Part shown: piece after piece, positions 46,363-58,386 of the stretch
Numbering within the stretch: the first letter of the stretch is position 1
How the letters are laid out: each line of letters opens with the position of its first letter
Assembly: GCF_029023825.1 (NCBI RefSeq)
Contig: NZ_CP118957.1
Location: 2,379,794 to 2,443,793 of the forward strand
Source of the DNA: Enterococcus saccharolyticus subsp. saccharolyticus
GTDB taxonomy: Bacteria; Bacillota; Bacilli; Lactobacillales; Enterococcaceae
DNA length: 64,000 nt
Direction: 5' to 3'
Position numbers and translations under genes: made by a program
Notes under the pieces: generated by a model
What the model was told of the DNA's origin: nothing
Databases searched by the model: none
Seen by the model: the letters and a program-made list of their open reading frames with translations, nothing else

Positions 46363-47913
46363 ATGCATACCTATTATAACATGGATCAACTCACTTTGGA
46401 CTTATCAACTTCATTTTCTCCCAAAGAAAATCATGTCGCTGTTTTCATCAACGAATTAGTTGAATCTCTTCAAATCAATGAGCCGTATCTTTTTGGACGC
46501 CCTAGAGAATATGACCTAGGTGCGATGATGAAGCTGGTTCTGTTTGCCTATACGAGAGAAACCTTCACCAGTCGCAAGATTGAGCGCTTGGCTGAAGAAA
46601 ATTTATATGCCCGTTGGTTGACCCAAGAACGTGTCCCTTCTTATCGAACGATTGCCCGTTTCTGCGTGTCCAATGATGTGCAGGAACTGACGAATAAAGG
46701 ATTAACACATCTGACCGAGTATCTTCGCGCGCGCAATCTGATTGATGATGCGTTGTTTATCGATGGCACGAAAATTCTAGCCGATGCCAATAAATATAGC
46801 TTTGTCTGGAAGAAAAACACGATCCGTTTTGATCAGATGAATCGTGAAAAACTCCTTTTATTGATGACGGAATTAAAAGAAGCGTATGCAGTAAAAGAGA
46901 TTCCCGAAGGGACTTCCCTTACACTAGACATGGTAGATGAGCTGTTGACACGAATGGAACTGAGATTGGAAGAAATTGAAAAAGAAGTCCAGTCAACGAA
47001 ACGAATTTCACCTAATCCTGCAAAAAAACAGCGCAGAACGCTAAAAAGTCAAGTACGCAAATTAACTGTAAAACGAGAGAAGCTGATTGAACACCAAGAT
47101 CAGTTTTCTATTTATGGTGCCAGAAATAGTTACTCAAAGACCGATCATGACGCTACTTTCATGCGCGTGAAAGAAGATCATATGATGAATGGTCAATTAA
47201 AGCCAGCCTACAATTTACAAATCGCTACTTGTAATCAATTTGTTTTAGGATATGATGTTTTTCAAAACCCAACTGACACTAGAACCTTACAACCATTACT
47301 TGAAAAAATGAATGTGACTAACCAATCACATCGATATATTGTCGCAGACGCAGGGTATGGCTCTGAAAGTAATTATCGATATCTAGAAGATGAACTCCCT
47401 CAACATACCGCGCTTATTCCCTACGGGACTTTTTTAAAAGAGAAAAGTAAAAAGTGGAAAACCGATGAGCAAAAAATAATGAACTGGACTTACAGTGAAC
47501 AGGAAGATTACTATATCGATCCTAAAGGTGTGCGATTTAATTTTCATGTCTATCGCAAAAGAACCGATAAAGATGGATTTATTCGAGATTTTAAAGAATA
47601 TCAAGCAGAAAAAATCGATCTAAATCAAGAAGTGATTCCCGCAGCTTTAACACCGAAGGGGTATATTAGAAAAATTACTGTAAACCCTGCTTGGGAATAT
47701 CATAAAGCCAAACAAAATGAGCTTCTTTCTACCCCTGAAACCGGAAAGGTTTATAGTCGCAGGAAGATCGATGTAGAAACAGTCTTCGGATTTATGAAGG
47801 CTTGTTTAGGCTTCACTCGATTCACAGTTCGAGGGTTAGATAATGTAAGAAAGCAATCAGGGTTATTGATTACGGCAATCAATATGATGAAACTGGCAAA
47901 AATAAGTAATTAA
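46363..47913 (+). CDS. IS1182-family transposase
   Basis: DDE transposase of 516 residues. Domain DUF772 is at the N-terminus (LFGRPREYDLGAMMKLVLFAYT), the first aspartate is in DDALFIDGTKILADANKYSFVW, the second in YIVADAGYGSESNYRYLE and the glutamate in SRRKIDVETVFGFMKACLGFTRF. The frame is complete, so the element may be active. The ATG at 46363 follows AAAGGA by eight bases. Confidence 0.9.
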   Translation: MHTYYNMDQLTLDLSTSFSPKENHVAVFINELVESLQINEPYLFGRPREYDLGAMMKLVLFAYTRETFTSRKIERLAEENLYARWLTQERVPSYRTIARFCVSNDVQELTNKGLTHLTEYLRARNLIDDALFIDGTKILADANKYSFVWKKNTIRFDQMNREKLLLLMTELKEAYAVKEIPEGTSLTLDMVDELLTRMELRLEEIEKEVQSTKRISPNPAKKQRRTLKSQVRKLTVKREKLIEHQDQFSIYGARNSYSKTDHDATFMRVKEDHMMNGQLKPAYNLQIATCNQFVLGYDVFQNPTDTRTLQPLLEKMNVTNQSHRYIVADAGYGSESNYRYLEDELPQHTALIPYGTFLKEKSKKWKTDEQKIMNWTYSEQEDYYIDPKGVRFNFHVYRKRTDKDGFIRDFKEYQAEKIDLNQEVIPAALTPKGYIRKITVNPAWEYHKAKQNELLSTPETGKVYSRRKIDVETVFGFMKACLGFTRFTVRGLDNVRKQSGLLITAINMMKLAKISN

Positions 47914-47930
47914 ACCAACCAATTATACTA

Positions 47931-47983
47931 AAAAAACAAAATGCACGCGAAAATAAAAATATTTTCGCGTGCATTTTGTTTTT
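47931..47983 (+). terminator. Strong hairpin terminator at the end of IS1182
   Basis: AAAACAAAATGCACGCGAAA and TTTCGCGTGCATTTTGTTTT form a near-perfect stem with T run. Confidence 0.85.
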
Positions 47984-48097
47984 ATCGAGGACGTAACTAA
48001 CTAACTTATGTCACAGCCCCTTTTTTGTGGGAATTTTCCCGCCGTCTGATACCTAGTACCAGCTTCTACTCTTTTGTCCCATAAGTAACTCCATCTA

Positions 48098-48126
48098 TTG
48101 TAAACGCTCACAATTTAACTTAAAGT
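48098..48126 (+). promoter_or_regulatory. Promoter with overlapping cre site for the alpha-glucoside operon
   Basis: TTGTAA, 17-base spacer, TAAAGT. TGTAAACGCTCACA at 48099-48112 matches cre at 13 of 14 positions and covers the -35, so CcpA repression is strongly suggested. Confidence 0.78.
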
Positions 48127-48164
48127 AATCACGTAAGTTATTTTAGAAGGGAGTTTTCTCAATT

Positions 48165-51108
<2,944 letters not shown>

Positions 51109-51126
51109 TTATTAGTAGTTACTTAT

Positions 51127-51169
51127 CCCTCTTTCTTCTTTTTCAGTTATAATAACAGAAGAAGGAGGG
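51127..51169 (+). promoter_or_regulatory. Hairpin that can hide the rpiR-type ribosome site
   Basis: CCCTCTTTCTTCT (51127-51139) pairs with AGAAGAAGGAGGG (51157-51169) over 13 pairs with one G-T wobble. The second arm contains the AGGAGG of the next gene. No T run follows, so translational control is more likely than termination. Confidence 0.5.
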
Positions 51170-51174
51170 ATTTG

Positions 51175-51939
51175 ATGAAATTACAACGTTTGATTCATCA
51201 CTATGTCAAAGACTTAAGTGAGCTAGATTTAGAAATTTTGCATTACATTGTAGAACACACAGATGAAGTTGTTAGCTTAAGCATTCTTGATTTAGCCGAA
51301 AGAGTCCATTCATCCAAGTCATCGATTTTACGTTTGACGAAAAAAATGGGCTTTTCCGGTTATTCTGAATTCAAATATTTTTTGCGACAAGAACAACAAC
51401 ATTTAATAGTTGAAGAAAGTGAAAAACAAATCTACGACAAACAATTGGATGATATCCAACAAACATTGGATTATATCCGCTCCGTTGATTTGCAACCAAT
51501 TAACGAACTACTTAGTAAAAGTAAAACGATCTATTGTTACTCAACTGGATTCTCTCAGAAAAAGCCCTTAGAAGAATTTTCAAAAATGATGTTATCACTA
51601 GAAAAAAGAGCCATTATCTTACCCAATAAAACAGAATTAGATATGGCTATGCCTATGATTACTAGTGATGATTGCTTTATGGTGACTTCTGTCAGTGGAG
51701 AAACAGCAGATGTAAAAGAAAATCTGACGACATTTCATATGCGTCAAATCCCTGTAATTGCGATTACAGCATCTGGCAATAACTATTTTGCTCGTAATAG
51801 TACGCATCACTTAAACTACTATTGCTCCCCTTTTACTATCGGGAAAAAACATAGTGAAGTCATTTCATTAATAACTTTGCATTGTTTAATTGATTACTTG
51901 TATCGTTCTTACGGGATTTACCAACTAACGGAGGGATAA
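51175..51939 (+). CDS. MurR/RpiR-family regulator of the alpha-glucoside operon
   Basis: Sugar-responsive regulator of 254 residues with an RpiR helix-turn-helix (ILDLAERVHSSKSSILRLTKKMGFSGYSEFKYFL, about 40-73) and a C-terminal SIS sugar-phosphate-binding domain (IYCYSTGFSQ, MVTSVSGETADVKENL). In similar operons (for example glv of Bacillus) it acts as an activator that responds to the phosphorylated sugar. The ATG at 51175 is six bases after AGGAGG, which lies in a hairpin arm. Confidence 0.9.
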   Translation: MKLQRLIHHYVKDLSELDLEILHYIVEHTDEVVSLSILDLAERVHSSKSSILRLTKKMGFSGYSEFKYFLRQEQQHLIVEESEKQIYDKQLDDIQQTLDYIRSVDLQPINELLSKSKTIYCYSTGFSQKKPLEEFSKMMLSLEKRAIILPNKTELDMAMPMITSDDCFMVTSVSGETADVKENLTTFHMRQIPVIAITASGNNYFARNSTHHLNYYCSPFTIGKKHSEVISLITLHCLIDYLYRSYGIYQLTEG

Positions 51940-51941
51940 CT

Positions 51942-52397
51942 ATGCTGCGATGGACAACGAATTCCAAGCGACTACAACAAATCTTATTAACTTATTGGGT
52001 CCTCTTCCCTATTTTATTTTATGTTTATTTGCTAATTTCTAGTATAATGAAAGACGTAGCAATACAAGACTTAATTCAATATGTTCCTGGGATAGCATTG
52101 GGGAATCTTATTGCTTGTTTGACCCTTTTTCAAGCAGCTGTTCTCTTTTTTGTTAGTCGCGTTTCACAAAGTAGAGAGGGTTTATTAGGACAGTTTGTCT
52201 TTATTTCAATTTTTCAACAAGCGATGACAGGGAATATTATTGGTGCTCTGTTAACCTTCTTCTTACGACGTGCCTTATTACCAGTAAAAGAAAATACATC
52301 ATCTCAAATTAAATTAATTTTTTACTTTGCAATTGGATTTATTTTATTATTAAGTTTTCTAACGCTATTTATTGCTTGGCGTTTGAGAGGAGCGTAA
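51942..52397 (+). CDS. Membrane protein of unknown function in the alpha-glucoside operon
   Basis: 151 residues with four hydrophobic segments (about 14-34, 48-70, 82-107 and 122-146) and a basic start (RWTTNSKRLQQ). I recognise no domain. A perfect ribosome site (GGAGG) precedes the ATG, two bases after the regulator gene; four bases separate it from the EIIA gene. Its fixed place between regulator and EIIA suggests a role in this sugar system, such as an accessory of the permease, but nothing in the sequence proves it. Confidence 0.75.
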   Translation: MLRWTTNSKRLQQILLTYWVLFPILFYVYLLISSIMKDVAIQDLIQYVPGIALGNLIACLTLFQAAVLFFVSRVSQSREGLLGQFVFISIFQQAMTGNIIGALLTFFLRRALLPVKENTSSQIKLIFYFAIGFILLLSFLTLFIAWRLRGA

Positions 52398-52400
52398 AAA

Positions 52401-52865
52401 ATGTTTTCACTATTTAAAAAGAAAAAAGCAGCCCTACACAGCCCTACTACAGGAACCTTAATCCCACTATCAAAAGTCAGCGATCCAGTATTTGCCGAAG
52501 GAATGATGGGCCCTGGTGTAGCAATTGAACCTTCAATTGCCGAAATCTATTCTCCTGTCGAAGGAACAATTACGACTGTTTTTCCTACGAAACATGCGAT
52601 TGGCATAAAATCAAAAAATGGCAAAGAAATTTTATTGCATATCGGCATTGATACCGTAGAATTAAACGGTGAAGGATTTGATATTCAGGTAAAAGAAGGC
52701 GATAAAGTGTCACCTGACACCTTGTTAGTACGTGTCGACCATTCGCTATTAAAAGCCAAAGGAAAAGCGTCAACGTTGATGGTCTTATTCCCAGAGGAAA
52801 AAGATTTACCTAGCGTCCAAGAGCGCAGTGTTTCTGCTAAAGAAGAAATTTTTTCACTAGATTAA
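52401..52865 (+). CDS. PTS EIIA component, glucose family
   Basis: Small cytosolic phosphocarrier of 154 residues that would phosphorylate the EIICB at 48165. The EIIA-Glc fold is clear: ALHSPTTGTLIPLSKVSDPVFAEGMMGPG, IYSPVEGTITTVFPTKHAIGIKSKNG with the first histidine (about His74) and ILLHIGIDTVELNGEGF with the phosphorylated one (about His89). It closes the operon and is followed by a strong terminator. Confidence 0.93.
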   Translation: MFSLFKKKKAALHSPTTGTLIPLSKVSDPVFAEGMMGPGVAIEPSIAEIYSPVEGTITTVFPTKHAIGIKSKNGKEILLHIGIDTVELNGEGFDIQVKEGDKVSPDTLLVRVDHSLLKAKGKASTLMVLFPEEKDLPSVQERSVSAKEEIFSLD

Positions 52866-52902
52866 AAAAAGTTGTGAGGGTTTTTCCTCACAACTTTTTT
52901 TT
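52864..52902. terminator. Bidirectional terminator
   Basis: AAAAAAAGTTGTGAGG-gtttt-tCCTCACAACTTTTTTT between convergent genes. Confidence 0.9.
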
Positions 52903-53710
52903 AGTTGAATACTACTGCAACACCAAAGTGATCACTAACCACTGGTCCGCTAATTCCATCAAACATCACTTGATAGGTTTCTGGAACAAATTCTTCTGTG
53001 GCAAAAATATAATCAATGCGTAATTGCCCTTTATTATCTTTCCAACCATCAATAGCCTTTGAAACGGTGTATGAGCCGATTTGTTGCTTCGATGATACAA
53101 ATGTATCATGCAAGCCTAATTCGCTTGTCGTGACCAATTGATAGCCTTCTGTGTCCGCTGGGTTATTAAAGTCCCCCATCACAATTAAGGGATACTCACT
53201 ATCTTTTAATGCCTCCACTGTCTTTTGCCATTCGACCACAAAGCCCTCTTGTGACCACCAAGAATAGTGTCCGCTACATACACGAACCATTTGTCCGTCA
53301 ATTTCAGTAAGACCTGTTAATAACTGACGACGGCGATGATCTTCAGCATCTTCAAATTGTGCAACCAAATAATCTTTTGGCAAAATCGGATTTTTAGATA
53401 ATAATGCCAAGCCTTCATGAAATTTCTTATAGCCAATATGACAAAATGTCCATGTCCAATAATACTCTGCGTCATTTGCCGCTAAATAATCGACTAAACG
53501 TAACACAAAATTATCTTCATGAATCGTCATATCCGTTGTTGGACAATACAAGTCCCCTGTAATTCCTGGTTCTGAATTGATTTGTTGATTCACTTCTTGC
53601 AAAGCAATCACGTCGTAATTTTCTTTTAAAATCATTTCTGCTAATTGTTCAAATTTCTCTTCTGGATTTTCTTCCATCCAACTGTGTGTATTTAACGTTA
53701 ATACTTTCAT
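52901..53710 (-). CDS. Endonuclease/exonuclease/phosphatase-family protein
   Basis: 269-residue EEP-superfamily hydrolase. Metal-site motifs are present: LTLNTHSW at the start, VIALQEVNQ (glutamate), CSGHYSWWSQEG, PLIVMGDFNNPAD, RIDYIFA and the final VVSDHFGVAVVF. It has no signal peptide. Relatives of this size act as phosphodiesterases or nucleases; the substrate is not evident. It stands alone, divergent from the malP promoter, so the operators there might also affect it. Confidence 0.85.
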   Translation of the reverse strand: MKVLTLNTHSWMEENPEEKFEQLAEMILKENYDVIALQEVNQQINSEPGITGDLYCPTTDMTIHEDNFVLRLVDYLAANDAEYYWTWTFCHIGYKKFHEGLALLSKNPILPKDYLVAQFEDAEDHRRRQLLTGLTEIDGQMVRVCSGHYSWWSQEGFVVEWQKTVEALKDSEYPLIVMGDFNNPADTEGYQLVTTSELGLHDTFVSSKQQIGSYTVSKAIDGWKDNKGQLRIDYIFATEEFVPETYQVMFDGISGPVVSDHFGVAVVFN

Positions 53711-53832
53711 TACTTTTTACGTTCCTCACTCTCAAACCTACGACCAACAGCAACATCTTCAAGTATTGTAGTACACTTCGGATAGCGAAACAACCATCTT
53801 TTTTGAGTCGTATTACCCCCTATTCAAATAAA

Positions 53833-53847
53833 ACGCAATCGGTTTCT
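53833..53847 (+). promoter_or_regulatory. Second LacI-type operator-like site
   Basis: ACGCAATCGGTTTCT, similar to the left half of the malP operator, 69 bases upstream of it; spacing would allow looping. Confidence 0.45.
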
Positions 53848-53895
53848 CTATTGTTTCGTTTAAAAAAGAAAATAAACCAATCTATAAAATTACCC

Positions 53896-53925
53896 TTGAC
53901 TAACGCAATCGTTTGCGTTTAATAT
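53896..53925 (+). promoter_or_regulatory. malP promoter with palindromic operator in the spacer
   Basis: TTGACT (53896-53901) and TAATAT (53920-53925). AACGCAATCGTTTGCGTT at 53902-53919 fills the spacer and is a near-perfect palindrome of LacI/MalR type, so binding would block RNA polymerase. Confidence 0.75.
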
Positions 53926-53961
53926 AGACTTATAAAATAAACGAGCTGGAGGAAATAAATT

Positions 53962-56232
53962 ATGCAACATATTCAACGTCTTTTTGATATTCATCCATGG
54001 AAAATCGCTACAACGAAACTAGATGTCGAAAATCGTCGTTTGCAAGAATCTTTAACAAGTATTGGAAACGGCTACATGGGGATGCGTGGAAATTTTGAAG
54101 AAAAATATAGCGCAGACCATCATTTAGGAACTTATTTGGCAGGCGTTTGGTTCCCCGATAAAACGCGAGTTGGTTGGTGGAAAAATGGGTATCCAGAATA
54201 TTTCGGTAAAGTGATCAATGCAGTGAACTTTATTGCCATGGATATTTTTGTGAATGGCGAAGCAGTTGACCTTTCCGTCATTGAACCAAAAGATTTCTAT
54301 ATGGAATTAGATATGGAAACAGGGATTTTGGCCCGTCGTTTTACGGTGACTGTTGGCGGTGCAACGATTGCTTTCTCTTTTGAGCGTTTTTTAAGTATCG
54401 TCAAAAAAGAACTCGCGATGATTCGAATGGACGCAGAAGTCTTAGCAGGACATGCAGATATTCATATTGTTTCAAAATTAGATAACAATGTTCAAAATGA
54501 AGACAGTAACTACGATGAAATGTTCTGGGAAGAGTTAGCAAAAGGAACAACGAATGATATCAATCATTTAACAACTCGTACTGTCCCGAATCCATTTGGT
54601 ATCGAACAATTTACCGTTACTTCTGCCATGACGCATAATGTGTTACCGACAACGATTGAGACAAGTGACTTAGCGATTGCTGCTACGTTTGATTTCCAAG
54701 CAAATGCGGGAGAAAAAGTTCATTTAGAAAAAGAAGTCGTGGTTCTAACTAGTCGTGACGTTGCAGAAGAACAGCAAGTTGCAACAGCGATTGATTATGT
54801 GACGAAGTTTGGTTCAAATTATGATTCTTTACGTCAAGAACAAGCCGATGCTTGGCGCAAACGTTGGGATTTAGCAGATGTGACCATCCAAGGCGATGAT
54901 GCCGCACAACAAGGGATTCGCTTTAACTTGTTCCAACTTTTCTCTACTTACTATGGGGAAGATGAACGATTAAACATTGGACCAAAAGGCTTTACTGGTG
55001 AAAAATATGGGGGCGCTACTTATTGGGATACCGAAGCATATGCCGTACCATTATATCTCGCATTAGCAGATTCTAACGTGACTAAAAATCTCTTGAAATA
55101 CCGTCACAACCAATTACCACAAGCACAACATAACGCACGTCAACAAGGTCTTAAAGGTGCACTTTACCCAATGGTTACTTTTACAGGAGTTGAGTGCCAT
55201 AATGAATGGGAAATTACCTTTGAAGAAATTCATCGTAATGGTGCGATTGCCTATGCAATCTATAATTACACAAACTACACAGGTGACACAGAATACCTAA
55301 AAACAAATGGTTTAGAAGTGTTAGTCGAAATTGCACGCTTCTGGGCAGATCGTGTCCACTACTCAAAACGCAATGATGCGTACATGATTCACGGGGTAAC
55401 TGGACCAAATGAATACGAAAACAATATTAACAACAACTGGTACACAAATACAATTGCTGCCTGGGTCTTAAATTATACTTTGGAAAATTACCTACGTTAC
55501 CAAGAAGAAACAACCATTACGATTACAGAGGAAGAACAAGCAAAATGGCGAAAAATCATCGAAAAAATGTACTTCCCTGTGGATGAAGAATTAGGTGTAT
55601 TCGTTCAACATGATACATTTTTAGATAAAGATTTAATGCACGTTACGGAATTAGATCCAAAACATTTACCATTAAATCAAAACTGGTCATGGGATCGTAT
55701 TTTACGTTCTTGCTTCATCAAACAAGCTGATGTATTACAAGGTATTTATTTCCTAAATAATCAATTTACAGAAGAAGAAAAACGTCGCAACTTTGAATTT
55801 TATGAACCAATGACTGTTCACGAGTCTTCTCTATCACCTTCTATTCATGCTATTTTAGCAGCTGAATTAGGCATGGAAGACAAAGCGTTAGAAATGTATG
55901 AACGTACAGCACGGTTAGATTTAGATAACTACAACAATGACACAGAAGATGGGCTACACATTACTTCAATGACAGGTAGCTGGCTGGGAATTGTTCAAGG
56001 CTTTGCTCAAATGAAAACGTTCGATGAAACATTAAGCTTTGCCCCATTTGTACCAAAAACTTGGGATTCTTATGCGTTCCATATCAACTACCGCGGCCGC
56101 TTATTGGCAGTGTCTGTTACACAAGAACAAGTGACCTTGAAACTACTGGAAGGTGATGCGTTAACACTAACAGTTTATAAAGATAGTTATACACTCGAAG
56201 ATACGCTCGAAATTCCTGTGAAGAAAAACTAA
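53962..56232 (+). CDS. malP: Maltose phosphorylase (GH65)
   Basis: Cytoplasmic enzyme that splits maltose with phosphate into glucose and beta-glucose-1-phosphate. 756 residues, close to the usual GH65 length: an N-terminal beta-sandwich ([22 protein letters not shown]), a helical linker and the (alpha/alpha)6 barrel with [17 protein letters not shown] and the general-acid glutamate in [19 protein letters not shown] (about 485), then [10 protein letters not shown] and the phosphate loop [18 protein letters not shown]. The ribosome site GGAGG precedes the ATG. A beta-phosphoglucomutase for its product is not adjacent; the HAD protein at 41395 is a doubtful candidate. Confidence 0.94.
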   Translation: MQHIQRLFDIHPWKIATTKLDVENRRLQESLTSIGNGYMGMRGNFEEKYSADHHLGTYLAGVWFPDKTRVGWWKNGYPEYFGKVINAVNFIAMDIFVNGEAVDLSVIEPKDFYMELDMETGILARRFTVTVGGATIAFSFERFLSIVKKELAMIRMDAEVLAGHADIHIVSKLDNNVQNEDSNYDEMFWEELAKGTTNDINHLTTRTVPNPFGIEQFTVTSAMTHNVLPTTIETSDLAIAATFDFQANAGEKVHLEKEVVVLTSRDVAEEQQVATAIDYVTKFGSNYDSLRQEQADAWRKRWDLADVTIQGDDAAQQGIRFNLFQLFSTYYGEDERLNIGPKGFTGEKYGGATYWDTEAYAVPLYLALADSNVTKNLLKYRHNQLPQAQHNARQQGLKGALYPMVTFTGVECHNEWEITFEEIHRNGAIAYAIYNYTNYTGDTEYLKTNGLEVLVEIARFWADRVHYSKRNDAYMIHGVTGPNEYENNINNNWYTNTIAAWVLNYTLENYLRYQEETTITITEEEQAKWRKIIEKMYFPVDEELGVFVQHDTFLDKDLMHVTELDPKHLPLNQNWSWDRILRSCFIKQADVLQGIYFLNNQFTEEEKRRNFEFYEPMTVHESSLSPSIHAILAAELGMEDKALEMYERTARLDLDNYNNDTEDGLHITSMTGSWLGIVQGFAQMKTFDETLSFAPFVPKTWDSYAFHINYRGRLLAVSVTQEQVTLKLLEGDALTLTVYKDSYTLEDTLEIPVKKN

Positions 56233-56244
56233 GTCTGCTTGTAA

Positions 56245-56279
56245 ACGTTCATTTGTCAGTGACAAATGAACGTTTTTTC
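56245..56279 (+). terminator. Terminator after malP
   Basis: AACGTTCATTTGTC-ag-TGACAAATGAACGTT then TTTT. Confidence 0.88.
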
Positions 56280-56337
56280 AAATCAAGCTAGCGGGTGCTT
56301 GTTCCCTGTGATACTATATTCGAGAGGTGAGAAAAAC

Positions 56338-57348
56338 ATGAGTATTACGGTAAAAGATGTAGCAAAAAAAGCGGGTGTGGCGACATCGACCGTCTCCCGT
56401 GTCATCAATGACCATCCGAGTATTTCGGAAGAGACAAAGAAAAAAGTACGCAAAGTAATGGCTGAATTAGGATATACACCCAATTTAGCAGCGCGCAATT
56501 TAGGAAAACAAATTTCTAGTGCAATTGGGGTAGTATTACCTCCGTTAGATTCAAAAGAACGGATTGGCAATCCTTTCCATTTAGAAACCATTGAAACAAT
56601 TAATGATGAAGCACGCAACTACGACATGTCGGTTGCCATTGCTTCTGCGAGAGATTTCGATACGCTTTTAGAAAACGTCCAACGCATGCACCGCCAGAAA
56701 CAAGTAGACGGCTTTATTTTAACTTATTCAGATAAAGATGATCCGGTTATTCGCTATCTCTTAGAAAAAGAAGTACCCTTTACTTTGATTGGCCAACCGT
56801 ATATTTCAGAAGAAAAAACGATTTATGTGGACAATGACAATCAACTTCTAGGCAAACAAGCAACGGAATATCTCATTGCAGAAGGACATGAACAAATCCT
56901 TTTTGCCAGCAATATCACACATGAAAATTTGTATTATGAACGCTTTTTTGGTTATCAAAAAGCATTAATGATGGCCAATTTACCAGTTTATCCCGCCGCA
57001 ACGTTTGAAACGCCTGATGATTATGTGGCATTTGAAGAAACGTTATTGCATACCAAGGCAACGGCTATTGTGGTATTGGATGATTTATTTGCTGTAAGAA
57101 TGATGCAGTTGGTTAATTTATATGGCTATCGCGTGCCAGAGGATATTTCCATTATTAGCTTTAACAACTCCATTTTTGCCACATTGATTCATCCCTATTT
57201 AACAAGCATTGATATTGATGTTCCTTCCCTAGGTAAAATCGCTACTCAACGATTAATGGACCAATTAAATAATAAACAACAACGTAGTGTACGTGTCGTT
57301 GTGCCTCATCGTTTGATTAAACGTGAATCAGTGATGAAGCGACAATAA
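56338..57348 (+). CDS. malR: LacI-family regulator (MalR-like)
   Basis: Repressor of 336 residues: the LacI helix-turn-helix and hinge (VKDVAKKAGVATSTVSRVIN, about 4-23; AARNLGKQ) and a periplasmic-binding-protein-like sensor domain. The ATG at 56338 has AGAGGTG upstream; an in-frame start at 56266 lies inside the malP terminator and is rejected. Position directly behind malP and the palindromic operator in the malP promoter make it the likely maltose repressor. The ligand is inferred. Confidence 0.9.
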   Translation: MSITVKDVAKKAGVATSTVSRVINDHPSISEETKKKVRKVMAELGYTPNLAARNLGKQISSAIGVVLPPLDSKERIGNPFHLETIETINDEARNYDMSVAIASARDFDTLLENVQRMHRQKQVDGFILTYSDKDDPVIRYLLEKEVPFTLIGQPYISEEKTIYVDNDNQLLGKQATEYLIAEGHEQILFASNITHENLYYERFFGYQKALMMANLPVYPAATFETPDDYVAFEETLLHTKATAIVVLDDLFAVRMMQLVNLYGYRVPEDISIISFNNSIFATLIHPYLTSIDIDVPSLGKIATQRLMDQLNNKQQRSVRVVVPHRLIKRESVMKRQ

Positions 57349-57393
57349 AAAACGAGTTGAAACCAATTGTTACTGGTTTCAGCTCGTTTTTTT
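57347..57393. terminator. Bidirectional terminator
   Basis: AAAACGAGTTGAAACCA and TGGTTTCAGCTCGTTTT with T runs on both sides, between convergent malR and manA. Confidence 0.88.
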
Positions 57394-57401
57394 GAGGTTA
57401 A

Positions 57402-58352
57402 TTATTTCTCTCCTGGTTCTGAAGCAATAATTTTTACATCGCCTTGAATTTCCCAGTTTGTAATTTGATCTGGCAAAATAAAACTAGTTCCTAATGCCAA
57501 TTCATAAGTTTCACTAGCAACTACTAATTTTCCAACCCCTTCAATAACCGTAGCTAAGGTATACGGTGCTTGCTTTTTAAAGCCTAAAACGCCTTTTACT
57601 TGCCACTCATAAACATTGAAAAAGTCTGTTTTTAAATAAGTAACCACTGCAGATTCACCATGCCTTACCTCGGTAATACTTAGTTCTGGTGTACGAGCAG
57701 GAATAGTTGTCACATCCACTGATTGTTGGATGTGTAGCTCACGCGTTTTCCCTTGATCGTCTGTTCGATCGTAATCATAAACACGATACGTGGTATCAGA
57801 GCTTTGTTGTGTTTCTAAAATTAAAATGCCTTTACCAATCGCATGAATAGTCCCACTAGGAACATAGAAGAAGTCACCTTTTTTAACTGGTACCCGAACA
57901 AATAAATCATCCCAACGTTCTTCTTCAATCATTTGGGCAAGCTCTTCACGGGTAGTTGCTGAATGACCATAGATAATTTCTGCTCCAGGTGCCGCATCAA
58001 TAATATACCAACATTCTGTTTTGCCAAGTTCGCCTTCATGCTTCAATCCATACGTATCATCTGGATGAACTTGTACGGATAAATCATCTTCCGCGTCCAA
58101 AATTTTGATTAGTAATGGGAAAACATCTTCACTTGGTTGACCAAACAACTCTTTATGCTCCGCCCATAACGTATCTAATGTTTGTCCTTGGTAAGGGCCA
58201 TTTTTTACCACACTCACGCCATGTGGATGGGCACTAATCGCCCAGTCTTCTCCAATATGATCATTGGGAATATCAAAACCAAAGACTGTTTTTAAACGAC
58301 TTCCTCCCCAAATTTTTTCTTGAAATACAGGTTCCATAAATAATGGTTGCAT
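57402..58352 (-). CDS. manA: Mannose-6-phosphate isomerase, class I
   Basis: Zinc enzyme converting mannose-6-phosphate to fructose-6-phosphate. 316 residues: PVFQEKIWGGSRLKTVFG, the metal ligands in VQVHPDDTYGLKHEGELGKTECWYII (about 95-120) and FFYVPSGTIHAIGKGILILETQQSSDTTYRVYDYDR later, in the cupin core. The ATG at 58352 is seven bases after GAGGAG; an upstream frame to 58469 overlaps the neighbouring gene and is rejected. Confidence 0.95.
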   Translation of the reverse strand: MQPLFMEPVFQEKIWGGSRLKTVFGFDIPNDHIGEDWAISAHPHGVSVVKNGPYQGQTLDTLWAEHKELFGQPSEDVFPLLIKILDAEDDLSVQVHPDDTYGLKHEGELGKTECWYIIDAAPGAEIIYGHSATTREELAQMIEEERWDDLFVRVPVKKGDFFYVPSGTIHAIGKGILILETQQSSDTTYRVYDYDRTDDQGKTRELHIQQSVDVTTIPARTPELSITEVRHGESAVVTYLKTDFFNVYEWQVKGVLGFKKQAPYTLATVIEGVGKLVVASETYELALGTSFILPDQITNWEIQGDVKIIASEPGEK

Positions 58353-58386
58353 TGTTGATCTCCTCTCATTTCTTTTTCTTCGGCTA

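Larger units (their letters stand above)
46255..48022 (+). mobile_element. IS1182-family insertion sequence
   Basis: One transposase gene with flanks. GGGTCAGTTCAG near 46255 weakly matches the inverse of the right flank (GGGCTGTGACAT, around 48010-48021); ends are approximate. A hairpin GAAGCACAG...CTGTGCTTC sits at the transcript start and a strong hairpin ends it. It separates the lac remnant from the alpha-glucoside operon. Confidence 0.6.
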
